From NCBI RefSeq assembly GCF_009649075.1, contig NZ_CP045737.1:2418001-2482000 (forward strand): a stretch of 64,000 nucleotides of DNA, written 5' to 3'. This DNA comes from Aeromicrobium yanjiei. Lineage in GTDB: Bacteria > Actinomycetota > Actinomycetes > Propionibacteriales > Nocardioidaceae. Both the position numbers and the translations under genes were made by a program. This document shows positions 8,298-16,365 of the stretch, in pieces (positions within the stretch are counted from its first letter, which is position 1; each line of letters starts with the position of its first letter). The notes below the pieces were generated by a model. It saw only the letters and a list, made by a program, of their open reading frames with translations. It was not told where the DNA came from and did no database searches.

Positions 8298-9064
8298 GCC
8301 AAGCCCCACCACTGGTCGTCCGGGGGGTCAGCGTCGCCCTCGACGGCCGTCCCGTCCTGCGTCATGTCGACCTCGAGGTCGCTGCCGGCGAGTTCGTCGC
8401 GCTGCTGGGCTCCAACGGCTCGGGCAAGTCGACGCTGGTCCGCGCCGCGGTCGGGCTCGTCCCGATCAGCTCCGGCTCGATCGAGCTGTTCGGCACCCCG
8501 CTCGACCGCTTCCGCGACCGTCAGCGTCTCGGCTACGTCCCGCAGCGCACCCGCGCCGTCTCCGGTGTCCCGGCCACGGTCCGTGAGGTCGTGATGAGCG
8601 GACGCCTGGCGCGCCGCCGGTTCTTCGGCTGGCGCACCGCGGCCGATGTCGCCGCGGTCGACGCAGCCATCGACCGTGTGGGCCTCTCGGACCGCAGCCG
8701 GTCCTCGGTCAGCGAGATGTCCGGCGGCCAGCAGCAGCGCGCCCTGATCGCCCGTGCGCTGGCGTCCGAGGCCGAGCTGCTGATCATGGACGAGCCGACC
8801 GCCGGCGTCGACCACGACAACCAGGAGTCACTGGCCGAGCTTCTCGGCAGCCTGGTGCAGGACGGGACGTCTGTGCTGCTGGTCGCGCACGAGCTCGGCC
8901 CGCTGCGTCCGCTGATCGACCGGGCGATCGTGCTGCACGACGGTGAGATCGAGTACTCCGGACCCTGCGACGCGATCCGTGACGAGCAGCTCACCCACGT
9001 GCACCGCCACGGCGGCCAGCCCGACCATCCCGACGGCTTCAGCCCGAATCCGGTGGGCGCATGA
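8288..9064 (+). CDS. znuC: Zinc ABC transporter ATPase
   Basis: The 258-residue nucleotide-binding subunit energises zinc import. It has Walker A GSNGSGKST near residue 38, a Q-loop around YVPQRTRA, the signature EMSGGQQQR near residue 143, Walker B LLIMDEPTAGVD and the switch His in VAHEL. A GTG at 8288 preceded by GAAGG is used; another in-frame GTG at 8294 overlaps the znuA stop as GTGA and is an alternative. It ends in an ATGA overlap with znuB, so translation of the operon is coupled. Confidence 0.95.
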   Translation: MPVSQAPPLVVRGVSVALDGRPVLRHVDLEVAAGEFVALLGSNGSGKSTLVRAAVGLVPISSGSIELFGTPLDRFRDRQRLGYVPQRTRAVSGVPATVREVVMSGRLARRRFFGWRTAADVAAVDAAIDRVGLSDRSRSSVSEMSGGQQQRALIARALASEAELLIMDEPTAGVDHDNQESLAELLGSLVQDGTSVLLVAHELGPLRPLIDRAIVLHDGEIEYSGPCDAIRDEQLTHVHRHGGQPDHPDGFSPNPVGA

Positions 9065-9900
9065 TCGAGCTGCTGGATTACGAGTTCATGCGGCGCGCCC
9101 TCGTGGCCGCCGTGTTCACCGGCCTGGCCGCGCCTGCGATCGGCACCTTCCTGGTGCAGCGCCGGCTGGCCCTGCTCGGCGACGGTCTCGGGCACGTCGC
9201 CCTGACCGGCGTCGCCCTGGGTCTGTTGACCGGCATCGCTCCCACCGTGACGGCTGTCGTCGTCGCGGCGCTGGGGGCCGTCGTGATCGAGCTGCTGCGG
9301 ATGTACGGACGTACCAGCGCCGACGTCGCCCTCGCGATGCTGTTCTACGGCGGCATCGCGGGCGGAGTGCTGCTGACGAACCTGGCCGACGAGAGCGCCA
9401 ACTCCCTCAACGGCTATCTGTTCGGCGCCATCACGACAGTCTCCAACGGCGATCTCGTGCTGGTCGGCGTGCTGGGGCTGCTGGTCGTCGTCCTGTCACT
9501 CGGCCTCTCGCCGCAGCTGTTCGCCGTCTGCCAGGACGAGGAGCACGCCAAGGTCAGCGGCGTGCCCGTCCGGCTCTACAGCATCCTGATCGCGGTCCTC
9601 GCCGCCGTGACGATCACCGTCGCGATGCGCACCGTCGGCCTGCTGCTGGTGTCGGCGCTGATGGTCGTCCCGGTCGCGGCGTCCCAGCAGCTCACCCGCA
9701 GCTTCCGCACGACGCACCTGGCGGCCATGGCGATCGGCCTCGTCGCGGCGGTCGGCGGCCTCGTCACGAGCTACGAGATCAACACGCAGCCCGGGCCGAC
9801 GATCGTCATGATCGCGCTGGCGATCTTCGTCATCGCCTCGCTCACGGCGATGGTCGTGAGCCGAGGACGAGCGCGCCGCCACCGGATAGGTTCTCTCTGA
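9061..9900 (+). CDS. znuB: Zinc ABC transporter permease
   Basis: A 279-residue integral membrane protein with about eight hydrophobic segments, of the ABC-3 metal permease family that forms the transmembrane channel with ZnuC. The family's characteristic segments are visible: the early ALVAAVFTGLAAPAIGTFLVQRRLALLGDGLGHVALTGVALG region (positions 9091-9216) and, toward the C terminus, VGLLLVSALMVVPVAASQQL. Its ATG overlaps the znuC stop as ATGA. It is followed after 9 bp by the zur gene, so all four genes are likely one transcript. Confidence 0.95.
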   Translation: MIELLDYEFMRRALVAAVFTGLAAPAIGTFLVQRRLALLGDGLGHVALTGVALGLLTGIAPTVTAVVVAALGAVVIELLRMYGRTSADVALAMLFYGGIAGGVLLTNLADESANSLNGYLFGAITTVSNGDLVLVGVLGLLVVVLSLGLSPQLFAVCQDEEHAKVSGVPVRLYSILIAVLAAVTITVAMRTVGLLLVSALMVVPVAASQQLTRSFRTTHLAAMAIGLVAAVGGLVTSYEINTQPGPTIVMIALAIFVIASLTAMVVSRGRARRHRIGSL

Positions 9901-9909
9901 GGAGAAGTC

Positions 9910-10296
9910 ATGGTCGAAGCACCCCGCAACACCCGGCAGCGTCGTGCCGTCGTCGCGATCCTGGAGGATCTCGACGGCTTCGCCAGCGCGCAGGAGATCC
10001 ACGACATCCTCAAGCAGCGCGGTGAGTCCGTCGGTCTCTCGACGGTCTACCGCAGCCTGCAGGTCCTGGCCGAGGCCGCCGAGGTCGACGCCCTGCGCAA
10101 CGACGACGGCGAGGTGCTCTACCGCCAGTGCAGCGCAGGTCACCACCACCACCTGGTCTGCCGCTCGTGCGGGCGCACGGTGGAGGTCGAGGGGCCGACC
10201 GTCGAGCGCTGGGCCGACAAGATCGCCGGCGAGAACGGCTTCCGCGACGTCGCCCACACCCTCGAGATCTTCGGCACCTGCTCGAACTGCCCCTAG
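9910..10296 (+). CDS. zur: Zinc-responsive Fur-family repressor
   Basis: A 128-residue Fur-family regulator with a winged helix (TRQRRAVVAILEDLDGFASAQEIHDIL and STVYRSLQVL), a dimerisation domain with the metal-rich HHHHLVCRSCG, and a second Cys pair CSNC at the C terminus; the two CxxC pairs form the structural zinc site. Its place at the end of znuACB and the Zur-type boxes ahead of znuA identify it as Zur rather than Fur. A GAGGAG ribosome-binding site lies 6 nt before the ATG. At high zinc it should repress the operon. Confidence 0.93.
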   Translation: MVEAPRNTRQRRAVVAILEDLDGFASAQEIHDILKQRGESVGLSTVYRSLQVLAEAAEVDALRNDDGEVLYRQCSAGHHHHLVCRSCGRTVEVEGPTVERWADKIAGENGFRDVAHTLEIFGTCSNCP

Positions 10297-10311
10297 GCGG
10301 CAGCCGAGGCG

Positions 10312-10911
10312 TCAGCCGGCCTTGACCTCGATCGATTGCGCCATCTGGTGCAGCTCGTCGATGCGCTCGGGAGGAACGTCCGCGAGCGGGGCGCTGGCGC
10401 TGAGCAGGGCCCCGTTGACCACCCCCCCGGGGAACGATCCGAAGAGCGTGAGGATGCTGAGCTCCTCGCCGTCGTCGACCACGGCGAGCCAGTCCCGGCC
10501 ACCCAGTCGGACCTCATGAATCGCTGCGCCGCGGCCCTTCGCACTTTCCTCGGCCTGCTCCCTCGGGGACGTGCCGATGCCTGTGACGACCCGGATCTCG
10601 TACTGCACCCCGCCGGTCTCGATCGAGCTCGATGTCTCGTCCGCCTTGCCTGCCGCGTAGGACGCCGGAAACCGCCACAAGATCGGCGAGTCCCCGCCGA
10701 ACCTGAAGGTGTGGCTGGTCCGCTCGGCGGCAAGCAGATCTTCGCCCACGTTCGAGGTGTCATACGGATACCCCTCCTCGGCCGCCGTCGTCGCAGCCGC
10801 CTGGGGCTTGTCTTCGGCTTCGGAGCCGCTGCACGACGCGAGCGACACGCTCAGCGATGCAGCCACGACACCCATCACCCCGCGCCGGGCCCACCCAGCT
10901 CGCCCAGTCAT
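10312..10911 (-). CDS. Lipoprotein of unknown function, paralogue of its upstream neighbour
   Basis: A 199-residue lipoprotein: an Arg-rich start, hydrophobic core and lipobox SLASC (Cys27), followed by one compact domain. It is clearly a tandem duplicate of the preceding gene: both contain EEGYPYDTSNVGEDLL/SDVGDDLL after the linker, a GGRDW(L/A)AVVDDG motif, and near-identical C termini with VPPERIDELHQMAQSI. The ATG overlaps the stop of the paralogue (ATGA), so they are translated together. Nothing shows a catalytic site. As the last member of the WXG100-like cassette, it may be an extracytoplasmic partner of the secreted proteins; that is inference. Confidence 0.82.
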   Translation of the reverse strand: MTGRAGWARRGVMGVVAASLSVSLASCSGSEAEDKPQAAATTAAEEGYPYDTSNVGEDLLAAERTSHTFRFGGDSPILWRFPASYAAGKADETSSSIETGGVQYEIRVVTGIGTSPREQAEESAKGRGAAIHEVRLGGRDWLAVVDDGEELSILTLFGSFPGGVVNGALLSASAPLADVPPERIDELHQMAQSIEVKAG

Positions 10912-11519
10912 CTCGAGCTGCCGGCCTCGATCTGGATCGACTGAGCCATCTGGTGCAGCTCGTCGATGCGCTCGGGCGGGACGTCCGCGAGCGGGACGTC
11001 AGCAGTGAGGACGGCCCCGGCGGTGACTCCCCCGGGGAAGCCGGTCAGCAACAGGACCCGGGTGAGCACCTTGCCGTCGTCTACGACAGCCGCCCAGTCC
11101 CGGCCGCCGAGACTGACCTCTTGGACGATCTCCGTGCCCTTGTCCAGCCGCGTGGCGTACTCCTCGGCCTTCTTGCGGGGGGTGCTGCCGGTGCTCGCCA
11201 CCGCCAGGAGCCCGAACGTCACCCCGTCCACCTCTGTCGTGGTCGAGGTCTCGTCCGTCGTCCCGTTCGCATAGAACGCGGGGAACCGCCACGACGCCGG
11301 CGCGTTACCCCCGAAGGACGAGCTGGAACGCTCCTCGACGAGGAGATCGTCGCCCACGTCCGAGGTGTCATACGGATAGCCCTCCTCTGCGGCGGTCTTC
11401 GAAGCGCCGGCAGCGGGCTTCTGCTCCTTCTCCGAATCGCTGCACGACGCGAGGGACACGGTCAGAACCGCCGCCACCACGCCGCCCGCCAGACGGGTCC
11501 AGGTCGAGAGTCCGGTCAT
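10908..11519 (-). CDS. Lipoprotein of unknown function, tandem paralogue
   Basis: A 203-residue lipoprotein with signal peptide and lipobox SLASC (Cys26). Its mature domain matches the following gene across its length, most strongly in EEGYPYDTSDVGDDLL, in GGRDWAAVVDDG and in the C-terminal PPERIDELHQMAQSI. The ATG at 11519 is chosen because GGAGGAGAA lies 7-8 nt upstream; an adjacent ATG at 11522 is also possible. About 55 bp separate it from the preceding gene, and it is translationally coupled to the next one. Function unknown. Confidence 0.82.
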   Translation of the reverse strand: MTGLSTWTRLAGGVVAAVLTVSLASCSDSEKEQKPAAGASKTAAEEGYPYDTSDVGDDLLVEERSSSSFGGNAPASWRFPAFYANGTTDETSTTTEVDGVTFGLLAVASTGSTPRKKAEEYATRLDKGTEIVQEVSLGGRDWAAVVDDGKVLTRVLLLTGFPGGVTAGAVLTADVPLADVPPERIDELHQMAQSIQIEAGSSR

Positions 11520-11574
11520 CATTTCTCCTCCAGGGTCGCGAGCGACGGGCGCACGCACCTGGTGCTCGCGCTGG

Positions 11575-11982
11575 TCATGGCGACACTTCCTTCGAACGTC
11601 GCACCTTGCCGAGATTGCCCTCACCACACGTTGCCTCCGCGTTGCCGCGGAGCACGTGGCGGGCGGGATCGTCGGGATCGAAGCACACCGTCTTGTCCGA
11701 CAGCCCTGACAGCGGCCGCCAGATCGGGCCCGAGCTCTCGAACCATCGACCCCCTGCCCTGTAGCGGTACTCGACGTTGGCTCCCTCGACGGTGCTGCGA
11801 CCGGCCCCGCCGCTGCTGCTGGTGCGTGTCTCGGGCTCGTACTCCGTGAACTCGACCTGGCTCGTCGACTGCGTCAGCGGCTCGTTCTTCGAGCTGCCCG
11901 TTCGCTCCACGGCGATGGCGATCCCGATCATCACCCCTACGCCGATCACGGCGAACGCCAGGACCAACAAGCAACCTTTCAC
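11575..11982 (-). CDS. Single-pass membrane protein, DUF3592-like (unknown function)
   Basis: A 135-residue protein with one N-terminal transmembrane segment (about residues 3-26) and an external domain containing VEYRYRAGGRWFESSG and SDKTVCFDPDDPARHVL. The pattern of a surface domain that ends in a 'Cys-x-Asp-Pro ... Pro-x-x' statement resembles DUF3592-type proteins; I hold that loosely. The GTG at 11982 overlaps the stop of the upstream gene as GTGA, which favours it over a GTG five codons earlier. It belongs to the tightly packed cassette running from 14366 down to 10312. Confidence 0.7.
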   Translation of the reverse strand: MKGCLLVLAFAVIGVGVMIGIAIAVERTGSSKNEPLTQSTSQVEFTEYEPETRTSSSGGAGRSTVEGANVEYRYRAGGRWFESSGPIWRPLSGLSDKTVCFDPDDPARHVLRGNAEATCGEGNLGKVRRSKEVSP

Positions 11983-12461
11983 GCCGGGCGTTCCCACGGG
12001 TGGACCTGGATCGCCCCCAGAACCTGTTCGAGGGTCGCCCGGCCGGCCTCCGTGTCGAGAACTGCGATCTCGACACGATGCATCCAGGTTCCGTCGGTGC
12101 TCGTGACGAGCGCGATGCGCGCCTCGCGTCCGCCGAGCACCGCGGTGACGACGGCAGCGCTCGAACCCAGCGCGCCGTCGACCGCGAGCTCGACCGGGCG
12201 CTGTACCTCGACGATCTCGTCCACCCGGTCCGACAGCTCGTCGAGCGCCGGACCCAGCGCGCGCTCGGGCCCGCGCGGAGTGCCGAGGCGAGTCTCGCGG
12301 ACGCCGACGAGCAGGCTCAGCAGCGGCTCACCCGTGCCCTGCCAGTGCCACAGGTGACCCAACGGGGCCTCGACCTGTCGCGGCCGCACCCCAGCGGGAA
12401 CGGGAAGGCTGACCGGACCGAGAAGTACGCGGGCCAGGTCGATCGCCTCCGCCCCCGTCAT
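11979..12461 (-). CDS. Unknown protein of the WXG100-like cassette (160 aa)
   Basis: A 160-residue protein without signal peptide or membrane segment. It contains VPAGVRPRQVEAPLGHLWHWQGTG, a pair of VAVDGALGSSAAVVTAVLGGREARIALVT-type strands (positions about 12085-12190) and ends VLGAIQVHPWERPA. The ATG at 12461 overlaps the stop of the large WXG-like protein (ATGA), so the two are produced in a fixed ratio. A soluble cytoplasmic protein coupled to a secreted one could be a chaperone or an immunity protein. No family is recognised, and either role is a guess from position only. Confidence 0.65.
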   Translation of the reverse strand: MTGAEAIDLARVLLGPVSLPVPAGVRPRQVEAPLGHLWHWQGTGEPLLSLLVGVRETRLGTPRGPERALGPALDELSDRVDEIVEVQRPVELAVDGALGSSAAVVTAVLGGREARIALVTSTDGTWMHRVEIAVLDTEAGRATLEQVLGAIQVHPWERPA

Positions 12462-14020
12462 CGCCGCGCCGCCTCAGGATCGATGTCGACCCAATAGCCC
12501 TGGCCGCCCTCCCGGACCCAGATCCGGTTGGCCAGCTCACCTTCGGCTCCGTACTCCACCTCGAGCTCGGCGACCTTGATGTCCACCTCGTGCTCCTCGC
12601 TGGCGTAGGTCTCGAGCGTGGTCGAGCGGACCACGACGTCGGCGTCGCTGTACGCGATGTCGACCGCTCGATCGACATCACCTGATGCTATGGCCGACTT
12701 GAACTCGTCGAACTTCGGGTTGTCCTCGTCCATCGTCAGGCGGACATCGACCGCCTGCCCGGTCGAGGTGCTCGCGGGAAGGTTGACGTCGAGCTTGTCG
12801 TTCGCGAGAGCGCCGCTGATGCGACCCTCCAGCACCGCCGAGGACATGCCGTCCCCGTCGAACTTGATGTCACCGGACAAGGAGGCCGAGCCTGAGAGGC
12901 CGGAGTCCTGGCCGCCGAGGCTCGCGTCGGCCGACGCCGCGATGGTGATGCCGTACTGCTCGGAGACCCAGTCGTAATAGCCGTCCATCCGGCCCTCGGC
13001 CTCGCCCTGCGCCACGGCGGTGTCGAACTCGGTGCCGACCTTTCCGTACACGCCCGTCCGGAAGCTCGTGATGTCCTGGTCCATGACGTAGTTGGCGACG
13101 TTCGAGGCCACTGCGCCCGGGACGTTGCCCATGTCGGTCAGGCCCAGATCGCTGGCGGCGTCGTCCAGCCCGTCGAGGAACGCGTCCGCCTCGGCCTGGT
13201 CCTTGAAGGTGAGCTCCAGCGTCGTCGTGCCGCCCGCGGACGCGTCCACCTCGGCACCCGCGACCTCGATCTCTCGACCGAGACCCGCCTCGAGGGTCAG
13301 GGCCATCACCACCTTGCCGTCGCCCATGACCTGGTACTGCGCTTCGGCATACCCCTCGATCTCCCACGTCGCGAGCTCGGCCTCGACCCCCAGCCACGCA
13401 CGGAGGGAGTCGATCACGACGTCCTCGCCGTACTTGGCGGCGATCTCCTCCGGCGTCATGCCGTCCAGACCGGCCGGCAGCTGGTCGCCGGCATCGCCGA
13501 GCGACCCGTTGCCTCCGTCGATCGTCCCGTTCGCCGCCGCCGTCATCGCGCGGGCGAGATCGGCGTCCGCCTCCGCCGCCTTCGTCAGCGCGGCCGAGAT
13601 CTGCGCCGCTACGGCAGTGAGCGTGATCTCCTCCGACATGCGCTCGAAGATCGACTCGTCGTCGTACGTCTTGGGGTCGGTGACCTCACCGCTGGTCGTG
13701 TCGACGGTGAACCCGTGCTTGCTCGCGGTGTCCATCGCGCCCTCGAGGTCCTTGCGGGCGGCGGCGATGTCACTGCCCGCCAGGTCGAGCGAGGCTGCGA
13801 CCTTGGCCACCTCTGCCGTCGCGTCGCGCAGGCGGTCGACGAGCGCAGCGTGCTGCTGCGAGGCCGCGGTGGCGGCATCGCCCTGCCACGACAGGGGCAC
13901 ACGGGAGTCGTCGACCTCGTCCTGCAGGTCGACGAGGTCGCGCCGTGTCCTGTACAGCCCGTCGGCGGCGGTGTCGAGCGAGGCTGACTCCCACGTCAGC
14001 AGCTCCGCGATGGTCACCAT
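12458..14020 (-). CDS. Large WXG100-like secreted protein with unknown C-terminal domain
   Basis: A 520-residue protein. Residues 1-100 form two helices around SWQG (44-47), the hallmark of WXG100/LXG-type substrates of type VII secretion, with heptad patterning on both sides. The middle (residues 100-230) is helical, with Ala/Asp-rich stretches. The C-terminal 280 residues alternate polar and hydrophobic positions (EIEVAGAEVDASAGGTTTLEL; ASADASLGGQDS), suggesting long beta strands, and end GYWVDIDPEAARR. No toxin catalytic motif is recognised. GAGGA precedes the ATG at 14020; a longer open frame upstream has no support. No ESX secretion machinery is in this window. Confidence 0.8.
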   Translation of the reverse strand: MVTIAELLTWESASLDTAADGLYRTRRDLVDLQDEVDDSRVPLSWQGDAATAASQQHAALVDRLRDATAEVAKVAASLDLAGSDIAAARKDLEGAMDTASKHGFTVDTTSGEVTDPKTYDDESIFERMSEEITLTAVAAQISAALTKAAEADADLARAMTAAANGTIDGGNGSLGDAGDQLPAGLDGMTPEEIAAKYGEDVVIDSLRAWLGVEAELATWEIEGYAEAQYQVMGDGKVVMALTLEAGLGREIEVAGAEVDASAGGTTTLELTFKDQAEADAFLDGLDDAASDLGLTDMGNVPGAVASNVANYVMDQDITSFRTGVYGKVGTEFDTAVAQGEAEGRMDGYYDWVSEQYGITIAASADASLGGQDSGLSGSASLSGDIKFDGDGMSSAVLEGRISGALANDKLDVNLPASTSTGQAVDVRLTMDEDNPKFDEFKSAIASGDVDRAVDIAYSDADVVVRSTTLETYASEEHEVDIKVAELEVEYGAEGELANRIWVREGGQGYWVDIDPEAARR

Positions 14021-14030
14021 GGCCTGGTCC

Positions 14031-14366
14031 TCACTGCGCCTGGGCCATGGCCGGGCCACGGTTCGCGACGGAGTTGGCCTGCATCCGCATGGACGCGTCG
14101 TGGTCGGCGCGCGTGTAGGACGAGGCGCTGTTGGTCCGCGCGGTCGCGTGCGATGCGGCGTCGGTCGCCCACGTGGTGAACCGCTCGGTCCAAGCGGTCG
14201 ACAACGTGGTGGCAGCGGCAGCACTGGCACTCCCGGGCAGCGCCGTGCTCACACTGCTCAGGCCGGCCGTGGGATCGGCCGCCTTGACCGTGTCGGCCGC
14301 ACTGGTCATGCCGGTTGCGGACGCCGTGATGTCAGCCACCACGGCCTCGAACGTGAACATCGTCAT
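14031..14366 (-). CDS. EspC/WXG100-like small secreted protein
   Basis: A 111-residue, Ala/Ser/Thr-rich protein with two predicted helices joined near TLSTAWTERF, the position of the turn in WXG100- and EspC-type (T7SS_ESX_EspC) proteins. The exact W-x-G is missing (W-T-E), and there is no signal peptide. It is the first gene of the cassette and lies 10 bp before the large WXG-like gene, the usual tandem arrangement of type VII substrates. GGGAGG 6 nt before the ATG at 14366 fixes the start. Assignment is by length, composition, helix pattern and context. Confidence 0.7.
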   Translation of the reverse strand: MTMFTFEAVVADITASATGMTSAADTVKAADPTAGLSSVSTALPGSASAAAATTLSTAWTERFTTWATDAASHATARTNSASSYTRADHDASMRMQANSVANRGPAMAQAQ

Positions 14367-14388
14367 CGCGTGCCTCCCCAACAGGAAC

Positions 14389-14410
14389 GGTCTGTCGCAG
14401 ACAGATTGCC
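14389..14410 (-). promoter_or_regulatory. Palindrome and possible -10 ahead of the WXG100-like cassette
   Basis: Just upstream of the first cassette gene lies the palindrome GTCTG-TCG-CAGAC (14390-14402), which overlaps, on the minus strand, GGCAATCTGTCTG with CAATCT as a possible -10 element. A dyad over the -10 is a typical repressor site. No regulator gene is next to it, so the factor is unknown. The cassette's transcription probably starts here, since the gene beyond (14461-15039) ends 60 bp earlier. Confidence 0.45.
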
Positions 14411-14460
14411 ACATCCTGCCGCCGCCTGCGCAGCGCGGGCCCGAGACCGCGCAGGGTCGA

Positions 14461-15039
14461 TCACGAGCCGCCGCCGTCGCCCCCGCCGCTCCCGAGGTCG
14501 CCGGACAGGTGGTCGGCCGGCCGGGACATCGTGCCGCTGCCGTCGTCGTAGTAGCTGCCGTCCGGTCCCGTCATGAGCAACTGCCAGAACCCCGGTCGCG
14601 GCATGTCCCGCGCGGCCAGGTCCTCGCGGGTGATCTCCACGAGCGCGTCACCGGCCACTGCGCGCAGCAGGACGTACGGCTCGAACATCGATCCCCCGTT
14701 GACGACCAGCGACACGAGCTGCGCCTCGGACGCCCGCTGCACCGCGTCCGGGACGATCGCGGCCTTCACCGGGGCGACGGCTCGTCGCACACCCGCCCCG
14801 ACGTACGCGGCTCGCAGCAGATAGCCGCACAGGATTCCGCCCAGGACGCCGTAGATCACCGCGGACTCGCGCAGGATGCCGGTCGTGAACACCCAGCCCG
14901 TCGAGACCAGCACGATGCTGATCGCGAGCGCGGACACCCAGGTGACCTTCTTCGCGCGACCCAGCACGCGGGTCACGGTCTCCCTCGTGCGGTCCCACTC
15001 CCACCGGGAGACGCTGCTCACCACTTCTGGGCCGTCCAT
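14461..15039 (-). CDS. Two-pass membrane protein, unknown function
   Basis: A 192-residue protein with two adjacent transmembrane segments (VTWVSALAISIVLVSTGWVF and VIYGVLGGILCGYLLRA) followed by a cytosolic domain of about 100 residues with APVKAAIVPDAVQRASEAQLVSLVV and a Gly/Ser/Asp-rich tail. The ATG at 15039 is selected because GAGGAGA sits 6 nt upstream; frames extending to 15111 lack such a site. It is on the same strand as the WXG100-like cassette and may be part of the accessory region. No family recognised. Confidence 0.7.
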   Translation of the reverse strand: MDGPEVVSSVSRWEWDRTRETVTRVLGRAKKVTWVSALAISIVLVSTGWVFTTGILRESAVIYGVLGGILCGYLLRAAYVGAGVRRAVAPVKAAIVPDAVQRASEAQLVSLVVNGGSMFEPYVLLRAVAGDALVEITREDLAARDMPRPGFWQLLMTGPDGSYYDDGSGTMSRPADHLSGDLGSGGGDGGGS

Positions 15040-15127
15040 GAGCTCTCTCCTCGCCGTCCGGGCCATCATGTCGGTTCCGGTCCGACGCCGCAGGGGATTG
15101 CACGTCGCCACCTCCTAGGCTCATCCC

Positions 15128-15568
15128 ATGAGCATCCGCATCGTGACCGGCGACCAGATGACCGCACAGGACGTCTACGACATCTGGAAGATCCGCGACG
15201 CGGTGTTCTCGGTCGAGCAGCAGTGCGACGAGGAGGACGTCGACGACCGCGACCTGCTGCCGACGATGACGCACCTGTGGCTCGCCGACGACAAGGGGCC
15301 CACGAGCTATCTGCGCTCGTACGTCGAGGACGGCGTGAGACACATCGGCCGGGTGTGCACCCGCAAGGACCAGCGCGGCAAGGGTCTGTCGGGCTCGCTG
15401 ATGCAGGAGTGCCACCGGCTCTGGGGCGACGAGCCCATCGAGCTCAACGCCCAGGCGTACCTCGAGCAGTGGTACGGGCGCTACGGATACGTGCGGACGG
15501 GCGACAACTTCATGGAGGCCGGCATCGAGCACGTCCCGATGCGCCGCACTCCCCCGGCCGCGGACTAG
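15128..15568 (+). CDS. GNAT-family N-acetyltransferase (ElaA-like)
   Basis: A 146-residue acetyltransferase of the ElaA subgroup. Recognisable features are the N-terminal IWKIRDAVFSVEQQCDEEDVDDRD, the strand LPTMTHLWLADD, and the acetyl-CoA binding segment RVCTRKDQRGKGLSGSLM, with the Q/R-x-x-G-x-G/A motif near residues 80-90. The substrate is unknown. TAGGCT (15116-15121) lies 6 nt before the ATG, so the mRNA is probably leaderless. Its TAG stop shares the tetranucleotide CTAG with the stop of the convergent gene. Confidence 0.88.
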   Translation: MSIRIVTGDQMTAQDVYDIWKIRDAVFSVEQQCDEEDVDDRDLLPTMTHLWLADDKGPTSYLRSYVEDGVRHIGRVCTRKDQRGKGLSGSLMQECHRLWGDEPIELNAQAYLEQWYGRYGYVRTGDNFMEAGIEHVPMRRTPPAAD

Positions 15569-16323
15569 CCCGGATCGGTCACGGCGTTGATCGCCTCGGC
15601 GACGTTGCCGTTCACCACCGTCGCGTAGTCGTCCACCGCGTCGATCGCGGTCTGGAACTGCTCGGCGTACGTGAACGAGAAGCCCCGGTTGGCCTCGACG
15701 CTGTCGGCCAGGGCGGTGGCCTGGTCGATCACGTACTGCACGGCTCCCCGGACCGTGGCCGCCAGCCTCTGCTGCCCCTGCGGCACGCGGACGGAGTCGA
15801 GTTCCGCCCTGGCCCGCGAGAAGGCCGGTATGAGGCGGGCGCGGACGGCCGCGCTGTCGCTGAGGACGCCGGTGCCGACGTAGTCGCTGGCCCGCATCCC
15901 GAGGACCTTGCGCGCAGTCTCGATGTACGCGAGCGCGACGTCCGCGCGTCGGAGCGTCCGGTCGAGCCGACGGTACGGCTGCAGGAGCGCCTGCTGGGTG
16001 GCAACGGCCTCCTGCCAGACCTCCGAGCGCTCGGTCCCGTACGCCGGAGCGTCACCCAGCTCCGGAGGATCCGCGACGGCCTTGCGCAGCACCCGGCGCA
16101 GGTCGCCCGGATCGGCCTGCCGTACGCCGCGCACCTCCCGGCCGACCTCGGAGCGGAAGGTGCTCACGTCGGCCAGGTACTGCGTGGCCACGTCGTCGGC
16201 CTCGACGACCTGGGCGTTCTGGCGCTGAGCCTGCACCACGACGAGGAGACCCACGAGCACCCCGAGGGTGAGCGTGACGAGCACGGGCAGGAAGATCGTC
16301 AGCCTCCGACCACGTGCGCTCAT
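15565..16323 (-). CDS. Membrane-anchored extracytoplasmic helical protein, unknown function
   Basis: A 252-residue protein with one N-terminal transmembrane anchor (residues 9-32) and a mostly helical, charged extracytoplasmic part. That part contains VVEADDVATQYLADVSTFRSEV, GTERSEVWQEAVATQQALLQPYRRLDRTLRRADVALAYIE (positions about 15910-16030), and a C-terminal AEQFQTAIDAVDDYATVV. The heptad-like pattern suggests a helical bundle such as the sensor part of membrane receptors, but no signalling domain follows. It lies between the GNAT gene, whose stop it shares, and cimA. Function unknown. Confidence 0.75.
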   Translation of the reverse strand: MSARGRRLTIFLPVLVTLTLGVLVGLLVVVQAQRQNAQVVEADDVATQYLADVSTFRSEVGREVRGVRQADPGDLRRVLRKAVADPPELGDAPAYGTERSEVWQEAVATQQALLQPYRRLDRTLRRADVALAYIETARKVLGMRASDYVGTGVLSDSAAVRARLIPAFSRARAELDSVRVPQGQQRLAATVRGAVQYVIDQATALADSVEANRGFSFTYAEQFQTAIDAVDDYATVVNGNVAEAINAVTDPG

Positions 16324-16365
16324 CCGTCCACCGTCGCAGCGCCGGGGCGTCCCCGCAACGCCGGA

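Noticed and set aside
12458-14230. An N-terminal extension of the large WXG-like protein up to 14230
   Set aside because: It would overlap most of the EspC-like gene and has Arg/Pro/Thr-rich shadow composition; the ATG at 14020 has a ribosome-binding site and begins the WXG fold.
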